DNA of 39,018 nucleotides from positions 1-39,018 of the forward strand of contig CAYNBI010000024.1 in the NCBI GenBank assembly GCA_964395315.1. Direction: 5' to 3'. Below the pieces are notes generated by a model. It did not search any database, was not told the origin of the DNA, and worked only from the letters and a program-made list of their open reading frames with translations. How positions within the stretch are numbered: the first letter of the stretch is position 1; every line of letters starts with the position of its first letter. The position numbers and the translations under genes are program-made. Shown here in pieces: positions 25,902-34,908 of this stretch. Source of the stretch: CAVORB01 sp964395315. GTDB lineage: Bacteria > Pseudomonadota > Gammaproteobacteria > Chromatiales > Chromatiaceae.

Positions 25902-25977
25902 TAGCAAAACCTAATATATAAGATTAATAAAATACTTTAAGACAATATTTTTTATAAATTTTCATTGATTGTCCTAA
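25902..25977. other. AT-rich islet with inverted repeat between orn and queG
   Basis: About 75 bases of mostly A and T in an otherwise GC-rich window. TTAAGACAAT (25937-25946) and ATTGTCCTAA (25968-25977) form a 9-of-10 inverted repeat around a 21-base AT core, and the right arm includes the queG stop codon. It may be a protein-binding site, the remnant of a small element or a poor terminator for the convergent genes. No strong hairpin with a T-tract was seen. Confidence 0.55.
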
Positions 25978-27107
25978 TCGCCCCTTCGGCCAGCTGTCCG
26001 CGCCGATGATGGGTCCTCATCGGCTCCGCTGGATTGACGGGCAAGCGCCCAGCCCACGTGCTCGCGGACCAGCTCGCTCGGGTGGTCTGCACGGTCCCGA
26101 AGCGCCTGCCGCACCTTGGCCGAGGCTGGGGCGTTGCCGAGTCCAACCGCCAGGTTGCGCAGCCAGCGGGCGTGGCCAATGCGCCGGATGGCCGACCCTT
26201 CGGTGCGCCGGAGGAACTCTTGCTCGTCCCAGGAAAACAGCAAGATCAGGGCTGCCGCCTCAAGACCGTATCTGGGCAAGAAGTCGGGCTCCGCGCTCAT
26301 CCGCGCGAAGCGGTTCCAAGGGCATACGAGCTGGCAGTCGTCGCAGCCGTAGATCCGGTTGCCGATCAGGTGACGCAGATGTTCCGGGATGGACCCCTTC
26401 AGCTCAATGGTGAGGTAGGAGATGCACAGGCGGGCATCGAGCTCATAGGGAGCGACGATGGCTCCCGTGGGGCAGACTTCGATGCAGGCGTGGCATCTTC
26501 CGCAATGGTCAGCGGCCGGGGCATCGGACGGCAGGGTTAGGTCGGTGTAGATCTCGCCAAGAAAGAACCACGAGCCCGCACGCGCGTTGATCAGGTTCGT
26601 GTGCTTGCCCATCCAGCCGAGTCCTGCCTTCTGCGCCAAGGGCTTCTCCAGAACCGGGGCCGAGTCGACGAACACCCGGTACCCGAATTCGCCGACTGCC
26701 TGCCGTATTTGCTCGGCCAGCCGTTGAAGTCGGCGCCGCAGGACCTTGTGATAGTCGCGCCCGATCGCATAGCGCGAGATGAAGGCCGCGCCGGGGTCTT
26801 GCAGCACGGCGTCGAAGCGCTCCTGGGGCTGGGGCAGATAGTCCAGTCGCACCGAGATCACGCTGCGCGTGCCGGGTACCAGCTCGGCGGGGCGACTGCG
26901 CTTCCTCCCGTGACTGGCCATGTATCCCATCTCTCCGTGTCGTCCGCGCTCCAGCCACTCATCGAGGCGCTCCTCGTCGGCGCTCAAGTCCGTGTCGGCG
27001 ATACCCACCTGCTGAAAACCCAGCTCGCGGCCCCAGCGCTTGATGCGCTCCGCGAGGAGCCCAGCGTCCAGGCCCGCCGGATCTCTGGAGGAAGTCGCGC
27101 GAGCCAT
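25974..27107 (-). CDS. queG: Epoxyqueuosine reductase
   Basis: A 377-aa cobalamin-dependent iron-sulfur enzyme for the last step of queuosine synthesis in tRNA. Two ferredoxin-type 4Fe-4S motifs are seen: Cys202, Cys205, Cys208 and Cys212, then Cys255, Cys258 and Cys262 (CDDCQLVCPWN), with Cys228 between them. The catalytic Asp is likely Asp148 in VDSAPVLEK. The HEAT-like C-terminal extension is present. It lies between orn and nnr as in E. coli (yjeS). The tail after residue 355 is variable. Confidence 0.96.
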   Translation of the reverse strand: MARATSSRDPAGLDAGLLAERIKRWGRELGFQQVGIADTDLSADEERLDEWLERGRHGEMGYMASHGRKRSRPAELVPGTRSVISVRLDYLPQPQERFDAVLQDPGAAFISRYAIGRDYHKVLRRRLQRLAEQIRQAVGEFGYRVFVDSAPVLEKPLAQKAGLGWMGKHTNLINARAGSWFFLGEIYTDLTLPSDAPAADHCGRCHACIEVCPTGAIVAPYELDARLCISYLTIELKGSIPEHLRHLIGNRIYGCDDCQLVCPWNRFARMSAEPDFLPRYGLEAAALILLFSWDEQEFLRRTEGSAIRRIGHARWLRNLAVGLGNAPASAKVRQALRDRADHPSELVREHVGWALARQSSGADEDPSSARTAGRRGD

Positions 27108-27286
27108 AGCGGAGTAGGAACGCCTCCTTTCTGCCGGACGCTGGTATGCTTGGTGGCGCGGATCGATGCGCTAGCCAGGGGGCTCGACGTCCCGATGGAT
27201 AGCCGAGTGCAAACCTTAACCGACCTTGGCATGCACGCCCAAGTTCGGACATGCCGTTCGAACGGAGGTGCCGTTTGGCCCGTTTG

Positions 27287-28783
27287 ATGCCTCACACAGA
27301 CCGTCTGCCCCATGCCCTGTATCGCGCCGAGCAGGTGCGCGAGCTCGACCGTTGCGCCATCGAGGAGCATGGCATCAGCGCAGCCGAGCTGATGGAAAGG
27401 GCGGGGCGCGCGGCTTACCGGATACTGCGTGAGCGCTGGCCCGGGGCCGATGGCCTGACCGTCCTGTGCGGGGTCGGCAACAATGGCGGAGACGGCTATG
27501 TGATTGCACGTCTCGCGCTGCAAGAGGGGCTGTCCGCCCGGGTGTTGCAGCTCGGTGACCCGGCGCGTCTGCGCGGCGATGCGTTGGCAAGGGCCGAGGC
27601 CTACCGCGCGGCAGGCGGTGCCGTGGAGCCCTTCCGGGCGCTGCCGCCGCGCTCCGGCGTGATCGTCGATGCCATGCTCGGAACCGGGTTGGAGCGGGAG
27701 GTCGGGGGCGAGTGGGCGGAGGCCATCGGCGTGATCAATGCCCATCCGGCACCGGTATTGTCGGTGGACATCCCGTCCGGTCTGCAAGCGGACACGGGCC
27801 GGGTTCTCGGTGCCGCGGTGCATGCCGATGTCACCGTCAGCTTCATCGGACTCAAGCAGGGGATGTTCACCGGCGAGGGGCCGGACTGCTGCGGCGAGGT
27901 GCGTTTCGACGCCCTGCAAGTCCCGGCAGTGGTCTATTCAGACCAGGTCCCATCGGCCCGCCGGCTCGACTGGGAAAGGGAGAGCCGCGTTCTGGGGTCT
28001 CGGCGGCGGACCGCCCACAAGGGGGATTTCGGGCACGTCCTGGTGGTCGGCGGCGCACCCGGTTTCGCGGGCGCCGCGCGCATGGCAGGAGAGGGGGCTC
28101 TGCGGGGTGGCGCGGGCCTGGTCACCCTTGCAACTCACCCGGGGCACGCGCCCTTTCTCAACCTAACCCGCCCAGAGCTCATGTGTCAGGGCGCGGCCAG
28201 CCCAAGCGACCTGGAACCCTTGCTTGCGCGAGCGACGGTCGTCGCGCTGGGACCCGGACTGGGACAGGACGCGTGGGGCAAGGCCCTGTTCCGGAAGGTT
28301 CTGGAGACTACGGGATTGCCAATGGTGGTCGACGCCGACGGTCTCAATCTGCTTGCCGCCGCACCCTGTCGGCGCGAGCGCTGGACGCTGACGCCCCATC
28401 CGGCGGAGGCGGCGAGGTTGCTCGGGTGCGCGACCCAGGACGTCGAGGCGGACAGGTTCACGAGCGCCCGCCGGCTGCAGGAGCGCTTTGGGGGCGTGGC
28501 TGTCCTCAAAGGTGCCGGGACCCTGGTTCAGGGGCCCTCGCACCGTTTGCCCGGCGTCTGCGATGGAGGCAACCCGGGGATGGCGACCGGGGGCACGGGC
28601 GACGTCCTGACCGGCATCGTCGCCGCGTTCCTGGCCCAGGGTCTCGAGCCGGAGGACGCCGCCGGCGCCGCTGTCTGCCTGCATGCCGCGGCGGGCGACG
28701 CGGCGGCGGTCGGCGGCGAACGGGGCATGCTGGCGGGGGATCTCATCGATCAGATCCGGCCGATCCTGGCCAATCCGGCATGA
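27287..28783 (+). CDS. nnr: Bifunctional NAD(P)H-hydrate epimerase / ADP-dependent dehydratase
   Basis: A 498-aa repair enzyme. The N-terminal YjeF domain epimerises damaged (hydrated) NADH/NADPH (GNNGGDG at residues 64-70), and the C-terminal ribokinase-like domain dehydrates the S form with ADP. Motifs there are AHKGDFGHVLVVGG and NPGMATGGTGDVLTG near residue 430. ATG 27287 (MPHTDRLPHALY) fits family N-termini better than ATG 27251; neither has a clear ribosome site. Its stop overlaps the tsaE start (ATGA), the conserved pair. Confidence 0.95.
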   Translation: MPHTDRLPHALYRAEQVRELDRCAIEEHGISAAELMERAGRAAYRILRERWPGADGLTVLCGVGNNGGDGYVIARLALQEGLSARVLQLGDPARLRGDALARAEAYRAAGGAVEPFRALPPRSGVIVDAMLGTGLEREVGGEWAEAIGVINAHPAPVLSVDIPSGLQADTGRVLGAAVHADVTVSFIGLKQGMFTGEGPDCCGEVRFDALQVPAVVYSDQVPSARRLDWERESRVLGSRRRTAHKGDFGHVLVVGGAPGFAGAARMAGEGALRGGAGLVTLATHPGHAPFLNLTRPELMCQGAASPSDLEPLLARATVVALGPGLGQDAWGKALFRKVLETTGLPMVVDADGLNLLAAAPCRRERWTLTPHPAEAARLLGCATQDVEADRFTSARRLQERFGGVAVLKGAGTLVQGPSHRLPGVCDGGNPGMATGGTGDVLTGIVAAFLAQGLEPEDAAGAAVCLHAAAGDAAAVGGERGMLAGDLIDQIRPILANPA

Positions 28784-29247
28784 CCCAGGCGCGGTTCCAT
28801 CTCGTCGGGGAACAGGCCCAGGATGCGTTCGGGCGCCGTCTGGCGGGCGCCCTCGCGGCGCCTTGCGTGATCTATCTGGAGGGCGATCTCGGCACGGGCA
28901 AGACCACCCTGGTGCGAGGCATCCTGCGTGGCCTGGGGCACACCGGCTCCGTCAGAAGCCCGACCTATACCCTGGTCGAGCCGTACGACATCGCCGGCAT
29001 GCGGCTTTACCACCTCGATCTTTACCGCCTCGGCGATCCGGAAGAGCTTGAGTACCTGGGGATGCGGGACCTGCTCGAGGCGACCAGCGTGCTGCTGGTG
29101 GAATGGCCGGAACGTGGGGCAGGCGCTCTGCCGCCGCCTGACCTCGTCATCCACATCGCCCATGCATCCGCTGCCCGGAACCTGGTTCTCGACGCTTATG
29201 GGGTAGTCGGCGATCGCCTGGTGACAGCGCTCCGCGCTACCTCTTGA
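28780..29247 (+). CDS. tsaE: tRNA t6A synthesis ATPase TsaE
   Basis: A 155-aa P-loop ATPase that helps TsaB-TsaD regenerate during N6-threonylcarbamoyl-adenosine (t6A37) formation. Walker A is GDLGTGKTT (35-43); SPTYTLVEPY and HLDLYRL are further family motifs, and LLVEWPERG carries the Walker B-like segment. The ATG overlaps the nnr stop by 4 bases. In E. coli amiB and mutL follow; here ppk2 does, which marks a synteny break. Confidence 0.96.
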   Translation: MTQARFHLVGEQAQDAFGRRLAGALAAPCVIYLEGDLGTGKTTLVRGILRGLGHTGSVRSPTYTLVEPYDIAGMRLYHLDLYRLGDPEELEYLGMRDLLEATSVLLVEWPERGAGALPPPDLVIHIAHASAARNLVLDAYGVVGDRLVTALRATS

Positions 29248-29355
29248 TTGCGGCGTTTGCGCTCCTCGACGAGGTGTAAGACAAGTCGTCTAAGCGAATG
29301 ACATGGCGTGTTAACATAGGACATCGTGGCCGGACAATTGGTGTGTGGGGAGAAC

Positions 29356-30270
29356 ATGGCGAAACAGACAACGAAACCGACGACGACGGACGTCGCGCAA
29401 GAACAAGCTTCTATCCAGGACTTGCTCGCCGAGCGCGCGGAGCTGCGCCATGAATTGGCGAGGTTTAAGACCGAGAACCGCAGGGCCGTGGTGCGGCGGC
29501 GGCAGGAGAAGAGCCTCAAGCCCTTTCAGGCCGAGCTGATCCGGCTGCAGAAGTATCTGGAAGAGACCCATACCCGCATGATCATTCTGTTCGAGGGGCG
29601 GGATGCGGCGGGCAAGGGCGGCACCATCCGCCGGGTCACCCGGTATATGAACGAGAAGCACTACCAGGTGGTGGCACTCGGCAAGCCCACGGAGCAGCAG
29701 CGCACCCAGTGGTTCTTCCAGAAGTATGTGCAGCAGTTCCCTACCGGCGGCGAAATGGTCCTGTTCGACCGCAGCTGGTACAACCGCGCCATCGTGGAGC
29801 CGATCTTCGGCTTTTGCACCGAAGAGGAATACAAGAACTTCATGTATGGCGTCGTCGGCTTCGAGAAAGACCTCGTGCGCCAGGGAACCATCCTCGTGAA
29901 GCTCTATTTCAGCGTCACCAAGGATGAGCAGGCGCGCCGGTTCGAGCGCCGAAAGACCGACCCGCTGCGCCAGTGGAAGCTTTCCGAGATCGACGTGCAG
30001 GCCCAAGATCGGTGGGATGAATTCACGCGCCAGAAGTACGAGATGCTCAAGCGCACGCACACCACCCACGCACCTTGGACCGTGATCCGCTCCAACAACA
30101 AGTACCGGGCACGCCTCAACGCGATCAAGGTGATCTTGAACGCCGTTCCCTACGAGCGCCTGGATCGCGACCTGAACTTCGTCCCGGATCCGGAGATCGT
30201 CATTTCCGGCGCCCGCGAGTTGGAGATCATGGAGGCCCAGATCCTGCGCGAAGGCAGGTTCACGGGCTAG
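29356..30270 (+). CDS. ppk2: Polyphosphate kinase 2
   Basis: A 304-aa single-domain PPK2, which transfers phosphate between polyphosphate and nucleoside di- or triphosphates. Walker A GRDAAGKGG is at 81-89 and the Walker B Asp138 is in LFDRSWYNRA; the lid FERRKTDPLRQWKLSEID follows. The single-domain form suggests class I (NDP to NTP), but class is inferred. ATG 29356 is chosen because GGGGAG lies 5 bases upstream; a longer in-frame start (29326) lacks one. It lies 101 bases before glgX and may share regulation with the glycogen genes. Confidence 0.94.
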   Translation: MAKQTTKPTTTDVAQEQASIQDLLAERAELRHELARFKTENRRAVVRRRQEKSLKPFQAELIRLQKYLEETHTRMIILFEGRDAAGKGGTIRRVTRYMNEKHYQVVALGKPTEQQRTQWFFQKYVQQFPTGGEMVLFDRSWYNRAIVEPIFGFCTEEEYKNFMYGVVGFEKDLVRQGTILVKLYFSVTKDEQARRFERRKTDPLRQWKLSEIDVQAQDRWDEFTRQKYEMLKRTHTTHAPWTVIRSNNKYRARLNAIKVILNAVPYERLDRDLNFVPDPEIVISGARELEIMEAQILREGRFTG

Positions 30271-30371
30271 AACGTCGGGCCGGCCGATTCCGTCCCCGTG
30301 CGTTTCGCACCGGGCCCGCGTGCGGATCCCCGGGGACCCTGAATACCCCTGATGAAGGCCGATAGCCCGAC

Positions 30372-32462
30372 ATGAACCGCGTTCCCGGACCCTATGCGAT
30401 TCGTCCCGGCCGCCGCCATCCGTCTGGAGCGACGGTTGAGGACGAGGGCGTCAATTTCTCGGTCTACAGTCGCCACGCATCGGGTGCCGAGCTCCTGCTG
30501 TACGAGCACGCCGAGAGCCCGGAACCGTTCCAGGTCATCCGCCTGGAACCGGATCTCAATCACACCTTTTTCTCCTGGCATGTCCTGGTGGTGGATTTGC
30601 CGCCGGGGACCCACTACACCTGGCGCATGGAGGGTCCGTACGAACCCAAGGAGCACGGCTGGCGCTTCGATCAGCGCGTCGAGTTGGTCGATCCCTGGGC
30701 GCGCGCGGTCAACACCTGTCATTGGGATCGGTGGGAGCGGCAGCGGGACGGGGTCCGGCCCCACGACTCACCGCGTGCAGTCGTGCTCGCCGACGATTAC
30801 GATTGGGAGGGCGACACCCCTCTGCATGTCCCGCCGGAGGAGATGATCATCTACGAGCTGCACGTGGGCGGCTTCACCCGGCATGACTCCTCGGGCGTGC
30901 GCTTCCCCGGCACCTTCGCCGGATTGGTCGAGAAGATCCCCTATCTGAAAGCGCTCGGTATCACGCACGTGGAGCTGATGCCGGTCATGGCCTTCGACGA
31001 GCAGGATGTTCCGGAGCAGGTCTGGGACCTGGGCCTGATGAACTTCTGGGGCTACAGCACCCACAGCTTCTTTTCCCCGCACCCCGGCTATTGCGTGGCG
31101 CCACGAGAGGGAAACCAGCGTACCGAGTTCCGGGACATGGTCAAGGCCCTGCATCGGGCTGGCATCGGCGTCATCTTGGACGTCGTATTCAACCACACGG
31201 CGGAAGGGGCGGCGGGCGGACCCGTACTCAATCTCAAGGGGTTCGGAAACGAGACCTTCTACCTGCTCGATCATCTCGACAAAAGCATCTATCTCGACTT
31301 CACCGGGTGCGGCAATACCGTCAACGCCAATCACCCATTCGTCGTGCGGTTCATCCTGGAGTGCCTGGAGTACTGGGTGCGGGAGATGCACGTGGATGGC
31401 TTCCGCTTCGACCTTGCGAGTGCCCTCGCGCGGGACGAGAACGGCCAGCCCATGCACAACCCGCCGCTGTTGTGGGGAATCGAGCTCTCGGACGTGCTCG
31501 CCCAGAGCGAGATCATCGCCGAGGCATGGGACGCGGCCGGTCTGTATCAGGTGGGCACCTTCCCCGGATACCGCTGGATGGAGTGGAACGGGCGCTACCG
31601 CGACAGCGTCCGCCGCTTCGTGCGGGGCGATCCCGGAATCGTGGGTGAGGTCGCGAGCCGCCTCTCCGGCAGCAGCGACCTCTACCAGGCGAACCTGCGC
31701 CTCCCGATCAACAGCGTGAACTTCGTGACCTGTCACGATGGCTTCACGCTCTGGGATCTGGTGAGCTACGAGCAGAAGCACAACGACGCCAACGGGGAGG
31801 GAAACCGAGATGGCTGCAGCCACAACCTGAGCTGGAACGGCGGTGTCGAGGGCGCGACGCAGGACGCGTACATCCTCGCCCTGCGCCGGCGTCAGGCCAA
31901 GAACTTTCTGGGACTGCTGTTCCTGAGCCAGGGCGTACCCATGCTGTTGGCGGGGGACGAGGTGTTGCGCAGCCAGGGAGGGAATAACAACACCTGGTGT
32001 CAGAACAACCCGACCGGCTGGTTCGACTGGCATCTGACGGCAGAAAACGCCGACATGTTGCGTTTCGTCGCCGAAATGATCCACCTGCGCAAGCGCCACC
32101 CCAGCCTGCAGCGAAGGCGTTTCCTGACGGGTTTGCCGAAGAACGGACGGGGGCGCGCGGACATCCAGTGGCACGGCTTGAAGATCGATGAGCCAGGTTG
32201 GGATGACCCGGACTGCCGCATGCTGGCCTTCACCCTGGCCGCCGCGGAGCAGGGTGAGGAGGATCTTCATGTGATATTCAACATGAGTGATGATCCGCAA
32301 GTGTTTGAGCTGTCCGAATGCACCGATAGATCCTGGCATCTCGCAGTGGATACGGCCAAGCCGAGCCCGGAAGACGTTTTCATGCCCCAAGAGCAGCCCA
32401 TCGTCGACGGCTGCAGCTATCGTGCGCAGGCGCGCAGCCTGGTGGTGTTGGAACGGCGTTGA
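30372..32462 (+). CDS. glgX: Glycogen debranching enzyme (GlgX type)
   Basis: A 696-aa GH13 enzyme that hydrolyses alpha-1,6 branches in glycogen limit dextrins. An N-terminal CBM48-like domain (about 10-110) precedes the barrel. Catalytic residues are Asp347 (DGFRFDLA), Glu384 (IIAEAWD) and Asp456 (VTCHDGF). The length fits GlgX/isoamylase. Its TGA overlaps the ATG of the next gene (TGATG). It heads the operon that contains both GH57 enzymes, the DUF4912 protein and glgA. Confidence 0.95.
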   Translation: MNRVPGPYAIRPGRRHPSGATVEDEGVNFSVYSRHASGAELLLYEHAESPEPFQVIRLEPDLNHTFFSWHVLVVDLPPGTHYTWRMEGPYEPKEHGWRFDQRVELVDPWARAVNTCHWDRWERQRDGVRPHDSPRAVVLADDYDWEGDTPLHVPPEEMIIYELHVGGFTRHDSSGVRFPGTFAGLVEKIPYLKALGITHVELMPVMAFDEQDVPEQVWDLGLMNFWGYSTHSFFSPHPGYCVAPREGNQRTEFRDMVKALHRAGIGVILDVVFNHTAEGAAGGPVLNLKGFGNETFYLLDHLDKSIYLDFTGCGNTVNANHPFVVRFILECLEYWVREMHVDGFRFDLASALARDENGQPMHNPPLLWGIELSDVLAQSEIIAEAWDAAGLYQVGTFPGYRWMEWNGRYRDSVRRFVRGDPGIVGEVASRLSGSSDLYQANLRLPINSVNFVTCHDGFTLWDLVSYEQKHNDANGEGNRDGCSHNLSWNGGVEGATQDAYILALRRRQAKNFLGLLFLSQGVPMLLAGDEVLRSQGGNNNTWCQNNPTGWFDWHLTAENADMLRFVAEMIHLRKRHPSLQRRRFLTGLPKNGRGRADIQWHGLKIDEPGWDDPDCRMLAFTLAAAEQGEEDLHVIFNMSDDPQVFELSECTDRSWHLAVDTAKPSPEDVFMPQEQPIVDGCSYRAQARSLVVLERR

Positions 32463-33709
32463 TGTCGCAGAACGAACTGGCGGGCGCAACCACCCTTTAC
32501 CACGCCCTGGGGCTGCACATGCATCAGCCCCCGGGCAACCTCAAGCTGCTGATCGACACCAACCCCTGGGAAGCGGAGCAGATCATCCGGTGCTACGAGC
32601 GGGCCGTCCGCTACGCACTGGCCTATCAGGATGTCGCCCATCTCCACGTGGGGTTCTCGGGGACCCTGCTGCAGCAGCTGCTGGATCCGTCGATCGTCGA
32701 TGCCTACCGGCATATCCTGGACATACCGCAGATGCTCGCGCATTACCGGGATGCAGCGAACGTAGAGCTCATCGGCATGGGCTTCTACCACCCCATATTC
32801 CCCCTCATCCCCAAGGCGGACTGGCGCGAGCAGCTCAGCCGCGGGCGCGCCGTGGTCGAGCGGGCCTTCGGTCGCGCCCCGCGCGGCTTCTGGCCGCCGG
32901 AGATGGCCTTCACCATGGAGATGGTCCCCCACCTTGTGGAGGCGGGCTACGAGTACGTGGTCGTCGACGGGGTACACGTGCGCCCCGAGGACGGCTTGAG
33001 CGACATCTATCGTCCCTACCTCGCCTGCCACGACGGGGTGTGCATCACGGTTGTTCCGCGGGACCGCCCGATCTCCAACGGCCAGGAGAGCGGCCTCGAC
33101 CCCGTCTGGTTCGCCTCCGAGTGCCAGCGCCGTACGGCAGGATCGCCGCGCCCGAGGGACCCACGTCTGGTCACGACCTGGTCGGACGGCGAGAACGGCG
33201 GCTGGTTCCGCCAGACCCACGAGGAGTCGGGCTTCTTCGGTCACTTCTTCTCCCCTTACATGCAGCAGGTGCGTGAGGGGAAGAGCCGCGTGATCCCGAC
33301 TGCACTCTCGCGCTATCTGCAGGCGCATGGGCCCACGGCGCGCGCTCAAGTGCAAACCGGCGCTTGGAACGTCGGCACCGTCTCGGGCGAGGATCTAAGC
33401 CAATGGGCGGGGTCGGAAAGCCAGCGCGAGGCGGTTGGTGTCGTCCGCGACCTGAGTCGGCGCTACTGGGATCTGCGGCGCCGGGAGCTGAGGCTCAACA
33501 GGGCGGCCGGAGATGCGCTGGCGTACGCCCGCGATTTGATCCTAGAGGCGGAAACCAGCTGCTTCCTGTTCTGGGGCGACGATTGGATTCCCCGGCTCTA
33601 CGAACGCGCGGTTGCAGCGCAGCGCGAGCTCGATGCGGCGGAGCAAGCGCTTGCCACGACCGGACGCCCCGAGGAGCCTGGCGCCGGCGACGAGCCACCA
33701 GGGCCCTGA
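32462..33709 (+). CDS. GH57 family glycoside hydrolase, specificity unknown
   Basis: A 415-aa GH57 enzyme (retaining, alpha-glucan-active family with a (beta/alpha)7 barrel). Conserved positions are H-x-H in LHMHQPP, the nucleophile Glu147 in FWPPEMAF, and the acid/base Asp242 in TWSDGENGGWF. It is shorter than the branching enzyme downstream and ends in a helical CFLFWGDDWIPRLYERA segment, so it is a distinct subfamily whose reaction (amylase, glucanotransferase or other) is not fixed. The start overlaps the glgX stop; the next gene begins 15 bases after the stop. Confidence 0.88.
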   Translation: MSQNELAGATTLYHALGLHMHQPPGNLKLLIDTNPWEAEQIIRCYERAVRYALAYQDVAHLHVGFSGTLLQQLLDPSIVDAYRHILDIPQMLAHYRDAANVELIGMGFYHPIFPLIPKADWREQLSRGRAVVERAFGRAPRGFWPPEMAFTMEMVPHLVEAGYEYVVVDGVHVRPEDGLSDIYRPYLACHDGVCITVVPRDRPISNGQESGLDPVWFASECQRRTAGSPRPRDPRLVTTWSDGENGGWFRQTHEESGFFGHFFSPYMQQVREGKSRVIPTALSRYLQAHGPTARAQVQTGAWNVGTVSGEDLSQWAGSESQREAVGVVRDLSRRYWDLRRRELRLNRAAGDALAYARDLILEAETSCFLFWGDDWIPRLYERAVAAQRELDAAEQALATTGRPEEPGAGDEPPGP

Positions 33710-33723
33710 CCGGCCACACCCGG

Positions 33724-34908
33724 ATGCGGCCGCGGACAGTGAGCATCGATTTGACAACGAAAACCGATTCAACCCAAAAGGAGCTCCCGGCTGGCGCCGC
33801 TCGGCGAACGGAAGATGCCTCCGGCGCCGGAGACTCGGACGCCACGGCACCAGAAACCGAGGAGCTCAGGGCAGTCGCTGAAGAGATCGCACGGGGCTTT
33901 CCGTTCGCGCCCTCGCGCACCGCGCTGATGCTGTGCGAGGTCGATCCCCATCATCTGCAGGCCCAATGGCAGATCGCACCAGACGAGCTGGCAAACGGGC
34001 GGAGCGCGTTTTCTGCCCATGGTGGTGATGCCGAGGTTTGCCTGCGCCTGCTTCGCCTCACCGCAAACGATGGCACGCGGGAAGAGTCCAGGATCAGACG
34101 CCAGGCCAACGCATCTGGGGTGCAGGGCGAGGTGGTTTTCGGTGTCGAGGGCGGAGCCGACTCCTTCCAGGCGGAACTCGGCCTCGCATCCGCCGATGGG
34201 GGCTGGCTGCTCTTGGCGCGATCGAGCCAAGTGCGCCCGCCGACTTCCGCCACCGAAAGCGGGGCCGCCGAAGGGCACGGCCTCCGGGCATCGAAAGCGT
34301 CAGTCCGTCACGCCATTGCCCACGGGGAGGGTGTTGGCGATCAACGGGCGTCTTCGTCTGAGGCGGTTGGCACCAAGGTCGAGCCAGCGCTGGCGGCAGT
34401 CGGCGTGCCGTTGCATCCCGTGTTTCCACTGCCACGGGCCTTCCGAGATCCGGCGCCGCGGAGCCATCCCGTCGGACCGCCCGGCCTCGACCCGGACGGC
34501 CACGAGCCAGGGCCGTCTCCGCGACGGGTTGGCACTCCACCCCCGAACCCGCAGCCGGCCGCTCCTCCCTTCGGGGTCGCCGCCACGGGAGACTGGGCAA
34601 ACCTGGCGCCCCCGCTTCTGCCCTCCGGGGAGAGGACACGACCGGACGACTGGTCTTCCGCCATGACCTTCTACGACCCTCGAGGATCCATCTCCAGCCG
34701 AGAGTTCTGTGCGCCGGCTGCGCTACACGCTGAGCTTCTCGTGTGGGGAATCGCGCCACCCGGTAGCCTGATCAAGATCTTCGGCCATGAGGTCCGGGCG
34801 GGGAAGGACGGGCGCTTCTCCCTGCGCCATCCGGTCGATGCCCCCTCGTCCCTCGACATCGCCCTCATGCACTCCGACCGGCCATCGCCGGAGTCCGATC
34901 AGGGGTGA
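33724..34908 (+). CDS. DUF4912 protein with long Pro-rich linker
   Basis: A 394-aa protein. After a disordered N-terminus (1-45), residues about 46-165 match DUF4912: ALMLCEVDPHHLQAQWQI aligns with the family's RDP-x-W-x-YW segment, and FQAELGLASADGGW with the later AELG strand. Then comes about 150 residues of Pro/Gly/Ala-rich linker, and a C-terminal module (about 320-390, LHAELLVWGIAPPGS then GRFSLRHP) seen in other DUF4912 proteins. No catalytic motif is visible; a glycan-binding or scaffold role is inferred from its GH57 neighbours. ATG 33724 is chosen; GTG 33739 is possible. The stop overlaps the next start (GTGA). Confidence 0.75.
   Translation: MRPRTVSIDLTTKTDSTQKELPAGAARRTEDASGAGDSDATAPETEELRAVAEEIARGFPFAPSRTALMLCEVDPHHLQAQWQIAPDELANGRSAFSAHGGDAEVCLRLLRLTANDGTREESRIRRQANASGVQGEVVFGVEGGADSFQAELGLASADGGWLLLARSSQVRPPTSATESGAAEGHGLRASKASVRHAIAHGEGVGDQRASSSEAVGTKVEPALAAVGVPLHPVFPLPRAFRDPAPRSHPVGPPGLDPDGHEPGPSPRRVGTPPPNPQPAAPPFGVAATGDWANLAPPLLPSGERTRPDDWSSAMTFYDPRGSISSREFCAPAALHAELLVWGIAPPGSLIKIFGHEVRAGKDGRFSLRHPVDAPSSLDIALMHSDRPSPESDQG

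Noticed and set aside
30768..32489. A 573-codon open frame on the - strand opposite glgX
   Set aside because: It mirrors the codon pattern of glgX in GC-rich DNA, has no family resemblance, and glgX has all catalytic residues.
33364..33723. Upstream extension of the DUF4912 frame into the first GH57 gene
   Set aside because: It overlaps a conserved enzyme in another frame and contains no recognisable domain; ATG 33724 fits the operon spacing.
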